From: Halobacillus massiliensis
Lineage (GTDB): Bacteria > Bacillota > Bacilli > Bacillales > Halobacillaceae
DNA: 64,000 nucleotides
NCBI RefSeq assembly: GCF_900166625.1
Contig: NZ_LT800499.1
Coordinates: 810,512 to 874,511, forward strand
Reading direction: 5' to 3'
Both the position numbers and the translations under genes were made by a program. A model generated the notes under the pieces. The model was given only the letters and a program-made list of their open reading frames with translations, was not told where the DNA came from and ran no database searches. Positions 8,457-16,929 of the stretch are shown piece after piece (position 1 is the first letter of the stretch; each line of letters opens with the position of its first letter).

Positions 8457-8476
8457 TATAATGATCGTTCTATATA
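8457..8476 (+). promoter_or_regulatory. Operator overlapping the -10 box of the MFS gene
   Basis: A perfect TATAAT (8457-8462) runs into the palindrome core AATGATCGTTCTA that also precedes the TetR gene. Binding here would block RNA polymerase. Confidence 0.75.
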
Positions 8477-8493
8477 AAAAAGGAGGATGAAAC

Positions 8494-9624
8494 ATGAAGG
8501 CACATCAATTAATTATGGCAGGATTGCCGATGATTGCGGTAACCTACGGTTTATCCAGGTTTAGTTATGGTTTAATGCTTCCTTATATTAACGAATCCAT
8601 TCATATGGAGCAATCGACCAGTGGGATCATTTCCTCTTTGTCCTACTTGGCTTACTGTATAGCTATAGTGGCAGTCATGGTATTTTCAAATAAAGTGAAG
8701 TCAAAGACGATTCTTGTAACCGCCGGCTTATCATCAGTAATAGGACTAGGGGTTATTGCCATATCACCCAATCCCGCTGTCCTTGGTTTAGGTATCTTTA
8801 TAGCCGGGTTGAGTACAGGTCTCTCTTCCCCGCCCTATGCAGATATTGTAAGCGGCCATATTGAGAGGAAGCTGCAGAATCAGACGAATTCATGGATTAA
8901 TTCCGGCACAAGCATCGGCACAGCCTTTACCGGAATCATTGCGATTCTTATGACAGATAGCTGGAGAGAAACTTATTTAGTGTTTATGATCATCGCTGTT
9001 CTCGTGCTGTTGACTAATTATAAAGTACTGCCGAAGCATCAGAAAGCTGAACAAGAAAAAGCAGCCGGCTGGTCAAAAAAGGAGTGGAGGCGTTCAACTC
9101 AATTAATCCTTGCTTCTTTATTGTTAGGGGTATCCAGTTCCGCCTATTGGACGTTTTCCAGAGATTTTATTATCCAAGTAGAGAGTGCTCCTGAGTACCT
9201 CGGGGAGTGGTTTTGGGTAATAATTGGGACAGCGGGTTTGTTAGGAGGAACGGCTGGTACGGTAATCAATAAGGCTGGTATAAAGAGGGCGTATCGGCTT
9301 TCTGTATTCATACTTGCCACTTCGTCTCTTCTTTTAGGAATTTCCCCAGATCACCCTATGACAGGGTTTCTTTCACCGATGTTATTCGGAAGTGCTTATA
9401 TTTTCGTAACAGGGGTTTTAATTGTGTGGGGGATTTCAGTTTTTAGAACGAATCCTTCCTTAGGATTAGGTGTGCCCTTTTTAATCCTTGCTCTCGGACA
9501 GGCTTTAGGGTCGATACTCTCAGGATTAATTGCAGGGGTGTTTGGATACTATTTTCTCTTTGCGGGATTTTCATTGATAGGGTATGTAAGCTTAGTATTT
9601 AAACCTGCAGAAGTAAGACAATAG
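8494..9624 (+). CDS. MFS transporter (YbfB/YjiJ-like)
   Basis: A 376-residue, 11-12 TM protein of the major facilitator superfamily. The N-terminal region VTYGLSRFSYGLMLPYI and the loop containing NSWINSGTSIGTA resemble the YbfB/YjiJ group of putative exporters. It starts 6 bases after AAAAGGAGG. Control by the upstream TetR is supported by the shared operator. It may export a toxic compound or metabolite; the substrate cannot be read from the sequence. Confidence 0.85.
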   Translation: MKAHQLIMAGLPMIAVTYGLSRFSYGLMLPYINESIHMEQSTSGIISSLSYLAYCIAIVAVMVFSNKVKSKTILVTAGLSSVIGLGVIAISPNPAVLGLGIFIAGLSTGLSSPPYADIVSGHIERKLQNQTNSWINSGTSIGTAFTGIIAILMTDSWRETYLVFMIIAVLVLLTNYKVLPKHQKAEQEKAAGWSKKEWRRSTQLILASLLLGVSSSAYWTFSRDFIIQVESAPEYLGEWFWVIIGTAGLLGGTAGTVINKAGIKRAYRLSVFILATSSLLLGISPDHPMTGFLSPMLFGSAYIFVTGVLIVWGISVFRTNPSLGLGVPFLILALGQALGSILSGLIAGVFGYYFLFAGFSLIGYVSLVFKPAEVRQ

Positions 9625-9889
9625 TATCCTGTAAGTCTTATTATATAAGTGTAAAACTGCTTTGGCCGTGTATTTACGTTTACCTCAATCAAAACTTAAT
9701 TAAGAAGGCGATAAAGAGCCTGTTTGAATGGAATGATAACCATTAAATAATGGATAGCTTTTCAGTCAAACTACAGCTAATCTTAATGTATAAAATCATA
9801 CTTTGGAAAAAATTTTTTTAATCCATATGTCGATCATGGAGTTTCCCGTTCGTTGTATCTATAAAGAGGTAAAGAAGGAGGGGATTTTT

Positions 9890-10243
9890 ATGCTGTTTAT
9901 GTTAATTGTCAAAGCCTCAAAAAATTCGGAAGCCGGAAACCTCCCGAGCCAAGAGCTCAGGGAAGCGATGTCAAGATACAATGAGGAATTAGTTAATGCA
10001 GGTGTCCGGGTTGCAGCTAAAGGGCTTCATCCAAGTTTAAACGGTATTCGCCTTTCGTTTCCAAATCCAGGGGAAAAGCCTGTGATCACGGATGGTCCAT
10101 TTACGGAATCGAAAGAATTGATTGCCGGGTTCATTTTGATTGATGTGAAGTCGAGAGAAGAAGCCATAGAGTGGGCCATGCGAATGCCAGACCCGCAAGG
10201 ACATGGAGAAGGCCAGATTGAAGTGCGTCAAGTATTTGAGTGA
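9890..10243 (+). CDS. YciI family protein (DGPF domain)
   Basis: A 117-residue dimeric alpha/beta-barrel protein of the YciI family, recognised by TDGPFTESKELIAGF at about residues 67-81 (the DGPF motif) and the conserved C-terminal IEVRQVFE. The start was placed at the ATG at 9890, 7 bases after AAGGAGGGG; an open extension of 29 residues upstream lacks a ribosome binding site. Relatives often sit beside ECF sigma factor genes, but none is here. Its biochemical role is not established. Confidence 0.8.
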   Translation: MLFMLIVKASKNSEAGNLPSQELREAMSRYNEELVNAGVRVAAKGLHPSLNGIRLSFPNPGEKPVITDGPFTESKELIAGFILIDVKSREEAIEWAMRMPDPQGHGEGQIEVRQVFE

Positions 10244-10280
10244 AGCCCCGGTCCAGGGCATCTGAAAAAAATGATTACTA

Positions 10281-10331
10281 AAAAAATCTCCCCCTTTCTC
10301 ATGTGCTTCAGAAAAGGGGGGGAGATTTTCT
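10281..10331. terminator. Bidirectional terminator, YciI gene and ABC operon
   Basis: AAAATCTCCCCC pairs with GGGGGAGATTTT across a loop that itself has TTTCT/AGAAA pairing. A-run and T-run flank it. Confidence 0.8.
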
Positions 10332-10333
10332 AT

Positions 10334-11071
10334 TTATTCATTCAAAAGATTTAAAAACTGCCGGGCCCGCTCATTTTTCGGGTGAGAAAACACTTTTTCC
10401 GGATGACCGCGTTCCAATATGTGTCCTCCATCCATGAAGAGCACCTCGTCCGCTACTTCTTTGGCAAAGTTCATTTCATGTGTCACGATTACCATCGTCA
10501 TTCCTTCTTTGGCTAATTGCTTCATCACTTGAAGAACTTCACCTACCAGTTCCGGATCAAGAGAGGAGGTGGGTTCATCAAAGAGCATAACTTCCGGATT
10601 CATAGCGAGCGCGCGGGCGATGCCGACTCGCTGCTGCTGGCCTCCGGAAAGCTGATAGGGATAGTAGTCTACTTTGTCCCCAAGTCCCACTTTTGTAAGA
10701 AGCTCCACAGCTTGAGGCTGAACTTCGGATTTTTTTCTTTTTTGCACCGTAACCGGCCCTTCCATAACGTTATCCAGGGCCGTAAGGTGGGGGAAAAGAT
10801 TGTATGTCTGAAACACCATGCCGGTTTGCCGCCTGATGGCACTTATATCTTTCCTCTGCACCTTCTCTGAAAAGTTCATCTTCTGATTGTTGATTTCCAG
10901 AATTCCTTTAGAAGGAGTTTCAAGGACATTGAGACAGCGCAGTAATGTAGTCTTGCCGGATCCTGAGGGTCCGATAACTACGATTACTTTTCCTTTTTCT
11001 ATATTTAAATCGATACCCTTAAGCACTTCAAGCGTACCGAAGTTAAGGTGTAAATCTTTAATTGATAACAT
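10334..11071 (-). CDS. Polar amino acid ABC transporter, ATP-binding protein
   Basis: A 245-residue ATPase of the GlnQ/TcyC class that powers import of a polar amino acid. Walker [10 protein letters not shown] is at about 34-42, the signature LSGGQQQR near 145 and Walker [10 protein letters not shown] near 165, with the D-loop LDPELV. The start is the ATG at 11071 after GAGGAG, five codons inside the longest frame. It is the last gene of a binding protein-permease-ATPase operon. Confidence 0.9.
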   Translation of the reverse strand: MLSIKDLHLNFGTLEVLKGIDLNIEKGKVIVVIGPSGSGKTTLLRCLNVLETPSKGILEINNQKMNFSEKVQRKDISAIRRQTGMVFQTYNLFPHLTALDNVMEGPVTVQKRKKSEVQPQAVELLTKVGLGDKVDYYPYQLSGGQQQRVGIARALAMNPEVMLFDEPTSSLDPELVGEVLQVMKQLAKEGMTMVIVTHEMNFAKEVADEVLFMDGGHILERGHPEKVFSHPKNERARQFLNLLNE

Positions 11072-11082
11072 ATGGCAGCTCC

Positions 11083-11799
11083 TCATGTTTTAACATATCG
11101 ATTAAGTCGGTTCTCCATTTGGTCTTGAATGAGAGAAAGAATAAAGCATAATACCCAGTAAATGAATGCCGCTTCTGTATATAGAAGTAAAGGTTCATAG
11201 GTGGTTGCCACAATCTCCTGTGATTTTCTGAACATCTCTGTAACAAGAATAGTGGAGGCAAGAGAGGTATCCTTCACTAAACTGATAAATGAATTAGACA
11301 ATGGAGGTATGGACACCCTTGTAGCTTGCGGTAGGATGACCCTTTTTAAAGCCTGTGTATAATTCATATTAATGGAATAGGCCGCTTCCCATTGTCCCTT
11401 CGGTATAGACAGGATGGCTGCACGGATAATTTCTGACGCATAGGCGCCTGTATTTAATGAAAATCCGATGATGGCCGCAGGAAATGGGTCTATTTTTAAT
11501 CCGATAGAACCAAGTCCAAAAAAGATGATAAACAACTGAACCAATAAAGGAGTTCCGCGAATAATAGAGACATAAACTCTCGCAATACCGCTCAGCAGTT
11601 TAATGCCGGACAACCGAAATAAGGCAGTGACAATTGCAAGGACGAGACCGATTGTGAATGCGATCAGCGTCATTGGTATGGTGTATACCAACGCACCCTT
11701 CAACAGTGGCCAAAAAGAGCTTTGAGCGATTTCCAAATATCGCTCAAAGCCTGTGGCTGTAGTTAGTAAAAAATTATTGGCTGGAAACATCTTCGCCAA
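11083..11799 (-). CDS. Polar amino acid ABC transporter, permease
   Basis: A 238-residue permease with about five TM segments. The EAA-type loop is visible in [20 protein letters not shown] near residues 115-135, as in His/Glu/Cys family importers. Its start overlaps the end of the binding-protein gene by 26 bases, which implies translational coupling; a later in-frame ATG at 11790 is an alternative. It should form the homodimeric membrane channel with the ATPase downstream. Confidence 0.88.
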   Translation of the reverse strand: MAKMFPANNFLLTTATGFERYLEIAQSSFWPLLKGALVYTIPMTLIAFTIGLVLAIVTALFRLSGIKLLSGIARVYVSIIRGTPLLVQLFIIFFGLGSIGLKIDPFPAAIIGFSLNTGAYASEIIRAAILSIPKGQWEAAYSINMNYTQALKRVILPQATRVSIPPLSNSFISLVKDTSLASTILVTEMFRKSQEIVATTYEPLLLYTEAAFIYWVLCFILSLIQDQMENRLNRYVKT

Positions 11800-12598
11800 A
11801 CCATTCTTTAGAAATTTCTGCTAAGGTCCCATCTTCTTTCATTTCTTCAATCGCCCCATTTACGGCTTCCACCAGATCATCATTTCCCTGACGGAACATC
11901 ATGGCACTTTCTGCCGCATCGCCAGCTTCATCTACAATCTGAGCGGGAGCATTGTCACCTTTTTGATTTAAGTAGTCAAGTACAGATAAACGATCATTTA
12001 CTGTTGCGTCAACTCGTCCTGTGGCAATCAGCTCCATAGCTGGGTTAAAGCCTTCCACACTTTGAATCTCTGCCCCGTGTTCTTCCGCTATTTCTGCATA
12101 GTTACTCGTTAAAGATTGAGCGGAAGTTTTTCCTTCCAAGTCTGCAAAGGATTTGATTTCCTTATTGTCTTTGCTAGTGACTAAGACGGCTGTTGAGTAC
12201 GTATAAGGAGTAGAGAAATCATATTTCTCTTCACGGTCAGGCTTGATTCCTACCTGGTTGGCGATCATATCAAACCGTTTCGAGTTCAAGCCCGCAAACA
12301 TTGAATCCCATTTCGTTTCCTGGAATTCTATTTCTAAATCGAGACGCTTGCCGACTTCTCGGGCCACTTCGACATCATATCCTGTCAGCTTATCCTGATC
12401 ATCATGAAAAGTGTACGGAGGATAAGTTCCTTCCGTCCCCACCGTGAGAACACCTTTTTCTTTGATCTGCTCATACAGGTTTTCATCAGAAGAAGCACTG
12501 TCTGAGCCTCCTTCTTCTGAGTTTTCATTACTTCCGCCACAAGCTGAAAGCAACAAAACTAACGTGAATGTTATGAGATAAAATGATAACTTTTTCAT
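11774..12598 (-). CDS. Amino acid ABC transporter substrate-binding lipoprotein
   Basis: A 274-residue lipoprotein. The signal peptide ends in LLLSACGG, giving lipidation at Cys20, and a Ser/Glu-rich linker follows. The body is a family 3 periplasmic-type binding fold (GVLTVGTEGTYPPYTFHD at about 49-66, with a TGYDVEVAREVGKRL helix). It captures the substrate outside the membrane and hands it to the permease. Resemblance is closest to cystine-type binders (TcyA/YckK), but ligand specificity is not certain. It starts 7 bases after AGGAGG and heads the operon behind a strong promoter. Confidence 0.9.
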   Translation of the reverse strand: MKKLSFYLITFTLVLLLSACGGSNENSEEGGSDSASSDENLYEQIKEKGVLTVGTEGTYPPYTFHDDQDKLTGYDVEVAREVGKRLDLEIEFQETKWDSMFAGLNSKRFDMIANQVGIKPDREEKYDFSTPYTYSTAVLVTSKDNKEIKSFADLEGKTSAQSLTSNYAEIAEEHGAEIQSVEGFNPAMELIATGRVDATVNDRLSVLDYLNQKGDNAPAQIVDEAGDAAESAMMFRQGNDDLVEAVNGAIEEMKEDGTLAEISKEWFGEDVSSQ

Positions 12599-12657
12599 GT
12601 CATTCCTCCTATTATTTTTATAACATAGTAATTTGATAGGTATTATAGCAATTATAC

Positions 12658-12686
12658 ATATTACAATGGTTATTACCGCTTGTCAA
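12658..12686 (-). promoter_or_regulatory. Promoter of the amino acid ABC operon
   Basis: On the minus strand a perfect TTGACA (12681-12686) is followed after 17 bp by TAATAT (12658-12663). Confidence 0.6.
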
Positions 12687-12738
12687 TGTTATAGCCTTGA
12701 TAGGACCAAATACTGATAAAAATTTTAATTATCACAAA

Positions 12739-12766
12739 AAACTTCAGCACTATGCTGAAGTTTCTG
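12739..12766. terminator. Terminator overlapping the stop codon of the secreted-protein gene
   Basis: AAACTTCAGCA and TGCTGAAGTTT form a perfect 11-bp stem around a 3-base loop. The loop is the TAG stop codon of the minus-strand gene. A- and T-runs flank it. Confidence 0.8.
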
Positions 12767-13406
12767 TTTTAAACTTTTCTGGAAACTGTTTCACAACGCC
12801 TTCAGAGATAGCATCCGCCATCATGATGATATGTGTAACCCCATCATCAATCGCCACAATACGTTTATCCCAATCTTTTTCTAAGCTTGCGGTTAAGTCA
12901 TCTGTTACTAATTCTAAATGCCGATACAGCAATTTCTTTAGATCTTCATTTTTTAGATTAGGGTTAGCCCCACTAAGGAAAGCCGCTATATCATCAGCAT
13001 TTTTATACCATTCTTTGTTTAGCTGATTCACCATGTCGACATTTCCACTTTTAGCTGCATCCACAATTTTGCCAGCGATAATAATATGTTCTTTAAGCAA
13101 ATCGGTAAGTTTGTTGCCTGCGTCTTCACCATATACCGGCTTGATAGCATTACCTATATCTTCCTGGTTTTTCAAAAGTCTTGATAGTACTTGCTTTTGA
13201 TCCTCTGCTCCTGCTGTTGTGGCACTAGTAATATAATTACTCGTCCATAGCACATGGTCGATCCAAAGTTTTCTGAATTCATTTTTGAACTCTACTTCAG
13301 CTTGGCTTAAACATTTATCCTTTGTTTCAGCATGGACACTCATGGCCCCAGGCAGCATGTTGAGCATAAATACCATAATTAATGTCATCAGCACTAATTT
13401 CTTCAT
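12750..13406 (-). CDS. Conserved secreted protein of unknown function
   Basis: A 218-residue protein with a cleavable-type signal peptide (about residues 1-27, ending AMSVHAET). The mature part is helical with recognisable conserved blocks LWIDHVLWTSNYI, NQEDIGNAIKPVYG, LLKEHIIIAGKIV and NKEWYKNADDIAAFL. I recall similar sequences in many Bacillaceae as conserved hypothetical proteins but know no assigned activity. The start at 13406 follows AAAGGAG; an open 22-codon extension lacks a site. The gene is monocistronic, with its stop codon in the loop of the terminator. Confidence 0.8.
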   Translation of the reverse strand: MKKLVLMTLIMVFMLNMLPGAMSVHAETKDKCLSQAEVEFKNEFRKLWIDHVLWTSNYITSATTAGAEDQKQVLSRLLKNQEDIGNAIKPVYGEDAGNKLTDLLKEHIIIAGKIVDAAKSGNVDMVNQLNKEWYKNADDIAAFLSGANPNLKNEDLKKLLYRHLELVTDDLTASLEKDWDKRIVAIDDGVTHIIMMADAISEGVVKQFPEKFKTETSA

Positions 13407-13707
13407 TCGTTTACTCCTTTCAAAAATAAAAAGTTCTCTCCTATTATTGTGATGTGCTGTTTTTTCATTCATTAAAATCCTTTTATATAAAAGGAAGTAT
13501 TATACATAAAAGTAATTTGGCTTTATGGGATTTTTAAATATCATTTAAAAGTGAATTCTTCTTCTCCAAAAGGTGATAATATAATAATTAATATAAGGGA
13601 AGCAGACAAGAGGAGGCAGTTTTTAAAACCGTTGCTATGAGTGTTCCTGTATTATTCGCCATTTAATGATGAGATAGCTGTCAATTTATTACGAAAGGAA
13701 GCTGATT
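13407..13707. other. Intergenic region, no gene seen
   Basis: About 300 AT-rich bases between the divergent secreted-protein and DUF1697 genes. Only promoter-like A/T tracts (for example TATAATA near 13579) are visible. Confidence 0.5.
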
Positions 13708-14256
13708 ATGATTTATGTCGCACTTCTTCGAGGGATAAATATTGGCGGGAGAAACAAAATTGATATGAAGCTGCTTAAACAAACCTTTGAAAAAGCCGGA
13801 ATGAATGATGTCGTCACATACATCAATACAGGAAATATTATTTTTTCAAAAGAGGGACAATCAAGAACTGATCTGTCACGTGTTTTGGAAGAAGTAATAC
13901 TTGAGGATTTCGGATTACAAATTAAAGTTGTCGTTCGCAGTTTAGAGGATATCAGAGGAATCGTAAAAGAAATTCCTGACACTTGGAAAAATGATAAAGA
14001 CATGAAAAGTGATGTTCTGTTTTTATGGGATGAAGTGGATAATGAAGCAGTACTGAAGAATGTAGTGATCAAACCAACCATTGATAACGTGAAATATGTT
14101 CCAGGCGCCATCCTCTGGTCTGTTGATAAGAAAAATGTAACTAAAAGCGGAATGTCCAGGATCGTTGGTTCAAAGTTATACAAACAAGTTACGGTAAGAA
14201 ATGTAAATACAGCTCGCAAAATATATGGGCTCATGCTGACTCAAGAGAGTCGGTAA
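13708..14256 (+). CDS. DUF1697 domain-containing protein
   Basis: A 182-residue protein covering the whole DUF1697 family length. The family start YVALLRGINIGGRNKIDM and the segment VVTYINTGNIIFS are visible. It begins after AAAGGAAG. Its function is unknown. A GNAT gene follows 38 bases downstream with its own ribosome binding site, so the two may be co-transcribed. Confidence 0.85.
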   Translation: MIYVALLRGINIGGRNKIDMKLLKQTFEKAGMNDVVTYINTGNIIFSKEGQSRTDLSRVLEEVILEDFGLQIKVVVRSLEDIRGIVKEIPDTWKNDKDMKSDVLFLWDEVDNEAVLKNVVIKPTIDNVKYVPGAILWSVDKKNVTKSGMSRIVGSKLYKQVTVRNVNTARKIYGLMLTQESR

Positions 14257-14294
14257 GGGGCTTTTGATGCTAAAAGACTTGAGGAGGTTTTTTA

Positions 14295-14744
14295 GTGAAC
14301 AAGAACGAAGTCATAATTATACCGTATCATCCTAAGTATGCAGAACAAACGGTGTTGATGTGGAGAAAAAGTAAAGAGCTGGCGATTGGTCAGAAGGAAA
14401 TTCATAGTTTCGAAGATCACGTCTATTTCGTACAAGAGATTTTAGCCGAACAGTATCAGATAGAGTTAGCACTAATGGATGAGCAGGTAGTTGGAATGAT
14501 CGCCTATAATGAAAACGAAATAAACCAATTATATATTCACACAGATTATCAAGGAATCGGAATTGGCAAGACATTAATTAATAAAGCAAAAGTACAATCA
14601 AGTGGAAGATTATCACTGTATACATTTGAAATAAATCAGAAGGCCCAACGATTTTATGAAAAGCATGGATTTAAAGTCATCGGCAGAGGACATAAAAATG
14701 AAGAAAACTTACCGGACATTTTATATGAATGGATTTCTGATTGA
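14295..14744 (+). CDS. GNAT family N-acetyltransferase
   Basis: A 149-residue acetyltransferase. The acetyl-CoA loop of the GNAT fold is seen as DYQGIGIGKTLINKA near residues 85-99, followed by FYEKHGFKVIGRG. It would transfer acetyl from acetyl-CoA to an amine. A GTG start 9 bases after GAGGAGG is used. The acceptor cannot be told. Confidence 0.8.
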   Translation: MNKNEVIIIPYHPKYAEQTVLMWRKSKELAIGQKEIHSFEDHVYFVQEILAEQYQIELALMDEQVVGMIAYNENEINQLYIHTDYQGIGIGKTLINKAKVQSSGRLSLYTFEINQKAQRFYEKHGFKVIGRGHKNEENLPDILYEWISD

Positions 14745-14783
14745 GCGTCAGTTAATAAAGGAAAAATTAATCCACCAAAACGT

Positions 14784-15734
14784 TTACTCAGCTCTGATGG
14801 ATTGTTCATTTTTCTCTTCTATTTCATAAGAAGCTTTCTTTTGAAGTGCAAGTAATAGAGTCATGCCGATAATACAAGCCATACCTATCCATTGAAATAC
14901 CCCAAAAGGTTCTTTTAACCAAATGACCATACTTAACACGGCGGACAAAGGCTCTAGGTTTCCAATGAGACTTGTTTCTTTAGGAGGAAGATATTGCAGG
15001 CTTTCAATGTAAAACCAAAAGGCAAGCATCGTACCAAATATTATGACAAACAGGAGATACATATAGATTTCCGGTGTAAAGTTTGAAAAATCTGCTTGCC
15101 ACGGATGGTGGACAAAGTTTAAGGTTATCCCTCCAATTACCATCGACCATCCCACAACAACAAGGGAATCAAATTCTTTAAGTAAAGGTATGGCGTAAAG
15201 AGTATAAAAGGCTAAAGATGCCCCTGATAATATCCCCCAGAAAATTGAGATTGCCGGTACCGATAATTCTGAAATGGATCCGTTTGTAAGTAATAAAAAA
15301 GTGCCAAGGAGAGCAAGAGTCACAGTCATAACATCCTGTTTAGTGAAAAGGGTCAGTTTACGTAAGAGTAAGTAAACAATAATCATAACAGGGGCAAGGT
15401 ATTGTAAAAGCGTGGCAACCGCCGCATTCCCGTGATTGATCGATGCCATATAAGTGTATTGAACCGCCAGCATGCCAAGCAATCCGAAGGTAATCAGCTG
15501 AACAGCTGATTTTTTAGTCTTCCAAATCCTCATAATATGGAAAAAATCTTTCCTCACATATTGAACAGTCAAAAGTAATATTCCGGCCAGCAGCAGTCGA
15601 ACGGTTACCATCCAGTTGACATCAATAGAATGATCCTGAAAAAGCTTCTGGGAAACTGTGCCCCCTACTCCCCAAAAAATGGCTCCTGCCATGACGAGTA
15701 GAAGCCCTCTGCTTCTAAGATGACTTTGTATCAT
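14784..15734 (-). CDS. EamA family (DMT) transporter
   Basis: A 316-residue membrane protein with ten hydrophobic segments in two EamA repeats (about 8-145 and 155-300). The family pattern [13 protein letters not shown] near the N-terminus and [20 protein letters not shown] in the second repeat are visible. Members export amino acids or metabolites. It is monocistronic and convergent with the GNAT gene; no substrate is implied by context. Confidence 0.87.
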   Translation of the reverse strand: MIQSHLRSRGLLLVMAGAIFWGVGGTVSQKLFQDHSIDVNWMVTVRLLLAGILLLTVQYVRKDFFHIMRIWKTKKSAVQLITFGLLGMLAVQYTYMASINHGNAAVATLLQYLAPVMIIVYLLLRKLTLFTKQDVMTVTLALLGTFLLLTNGSISELSVPAISIFWGILSGASLAFYTLYAIPLLKEFDSLVVVGWSMVIGGITLNFVHHPWQADFSNFTPEIYMYLLFVIIFGTMLAFWFYIESLQYLPPKETSLIGNLEPLSAVLSMVIWLKEPFGVFQWIGMACIIGMTLLLALQKKASYEIEEKNEQSIRAE

Positions 15735-15859
15735 TTCCTACCACCTCAATAATATAACGATAATGCTATAATAGTTAAAAAATTACGGAAATAATAGTCA
15801 AACCTGATGAAAAATTATAACGATATTGAAGTGGCCATGTGCAGATCAAAGATTTTAAA

Positions 15860-16128
15860 TGAGATGGAAAGTTAAAGGAACTTACAAACCACCGGACTAC
15901 TTAATTACCTATAGCTTGCTGTGAAAGGACGATTTCCGAAAATGTAAATGGTTATATTCCGCTTCATTGGCATGAAGAAGGGCAGTTTGTACATGTTACG
16001 AAAGGTGAAGGCGTTTTTATATAAATGAAGAAAAAATGGTAATAAGAGAAGGAGAGGGACTGTTTATAGTGGCAGACTGCACATGGCTGAAAAAGATTCC
16101 ACTTCAGGCTGTATCTTCTATAAGAGAG
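15860..16128 (+). pseudogene. Remnant of an AraC-type regulator cupin domain
   Basis: Three frames must be joined. One reads KGTYKPPDYLITYSLL then stops; a second reads NGYIPLHWHEEGQFVHVTKG EGVFI then stops; a third continues INEEKMVIREGEGLFIVADC. Together this looks like the N-terminal sensor (cupin) domain of an AraC family regulator, with HWHE and KGEG typical of the fold. The C-terminal helix-turn-helix part is absent, because the minus-strand TetR gene begins at 16129. It is interpreted as a decayed gene. Confidence 0.6.
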
Positions 16129-16722
16129 TTATTTTTTTTCAACAATTCGTATTAAATGGTCAGAAAAAGCCTCAGCAATTTCCTCTCCTGATTGAGGCCC
16201 ATCCTCCTTATACCACTGTAAAATCCAGTTTAAGGCACCCAATATAATAAATCGCACCATGCGAACATCGATACTGTGATCAAATTCTCCTTTTTCGATT
16301 CCTTCCTTTATAATCACATCAAAATAATGGGCATACTCTTTTCTTTGCTGAAGCGCATGATCGAGGTGGTCTCCTGAAAAGTTTTGAGTAGGTTTATCCA
16401 TCATCATAAACATGGATTTTTCGCTTGTAGCAAGCAGTACGTGTGAATGAACAGCTTTTTTTAATTTCTGTGTTGGACTTAAATGACTGTGAACAGCTGC
16501 TTCAATTTTATCAATACTCATCTTCATAATCATTTGATGACATTGATAGAGAAGATCATCTTTATTCTTGAAATAGTAATACATCGATCCTTTAGTCATC
16601 AGCAGATTTGCCGCCACATCTTCCATAGTCGTACCGTGAAATCCTTTATCAGCAAGGACGGAGGCCGCTGATCTTAAAATCTCTTCTTTTTTCTTCGCTG
16701 CTTTTTTTTCACGTAAGGACAT
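16129..16722 (-). CDS. TetR family regulator of the acyl-CoA operon
   Basis: A 197-residue regulator. Helix-turn-helix residues about 27-48 (TTMEDVAANLLMTKGSMYYY) are typical, and the C-terminal domain is like that of TetR proteins that sense acyl-CoA (KstR/FadR-type). It is divergent from the CoA-transferase gene, and the intergenic space contains a 30-bp inverted repeat. It probably represses the degradation operon until a CoA ester binds; the ligand assignment is inference. Confidence 0.85.
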   Translation of the reverse strand: MSLREKKAAKKKEEILRSAASVLADKGFHGTTMEDVAANLLMTKGSMYYYFKNKDDLLYQCHQMIMKMSIDKIEAAVHSHLSPTQKLKKAVHSHVLLATSEKSMFMMMDKPTQNFSGDHLDHALQQRKEYAHYFDVIIKEGIEKGEFDHSIDVRMVRFIILGALNWILQWYKEDGPQSGEEIAEAFSDHLIRIVEKK

Positions 16723-16812
16723 GATTGGTCCCCCTCCAACTACCTATTTTTCCTTTTTTTAATAGCTGTTTAAATCGTAGGTGAAAAAATCTGAAAAATC
16801 AAGGTCGTTTGG

Positions 16813-16842
16813 TTATTTTTTAAACTACTGTTCAAAAAATAA
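16813..16842. promoter_or_regulatory. 30-bp inverted repeat, probable TetR operator
   Basis: TTATTTTTTAAAC and GTTCAAAAAATAA are 13-bp arms with one mismatch around TACT. It sits between the divergent TetR and CoA-transferase genes. Confidence 0.75.
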
Positions 16843-16882
16843 ATGTATTGTATAAAAATCTGAAAATTGTTAGTATTGTATT

Positions 16883-16896
16883 TGGAAGCGCTGTCA
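16883..16896 (+). promoter_or_regulatory. cre-like site (CcpA)
   Basis: TGGAAGCGCTGTCA matches the consensus TGWAANCGNTNWCA at all but the third position. It lies 34 bases before the first gene of the acyl-CoA operon, where CcpA binding would repress. Confidence 0.6.
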
Positions 16897-16929
16897 TATA
16901 AAGGGATTATTTGAAAGGAGTTATGCTGT

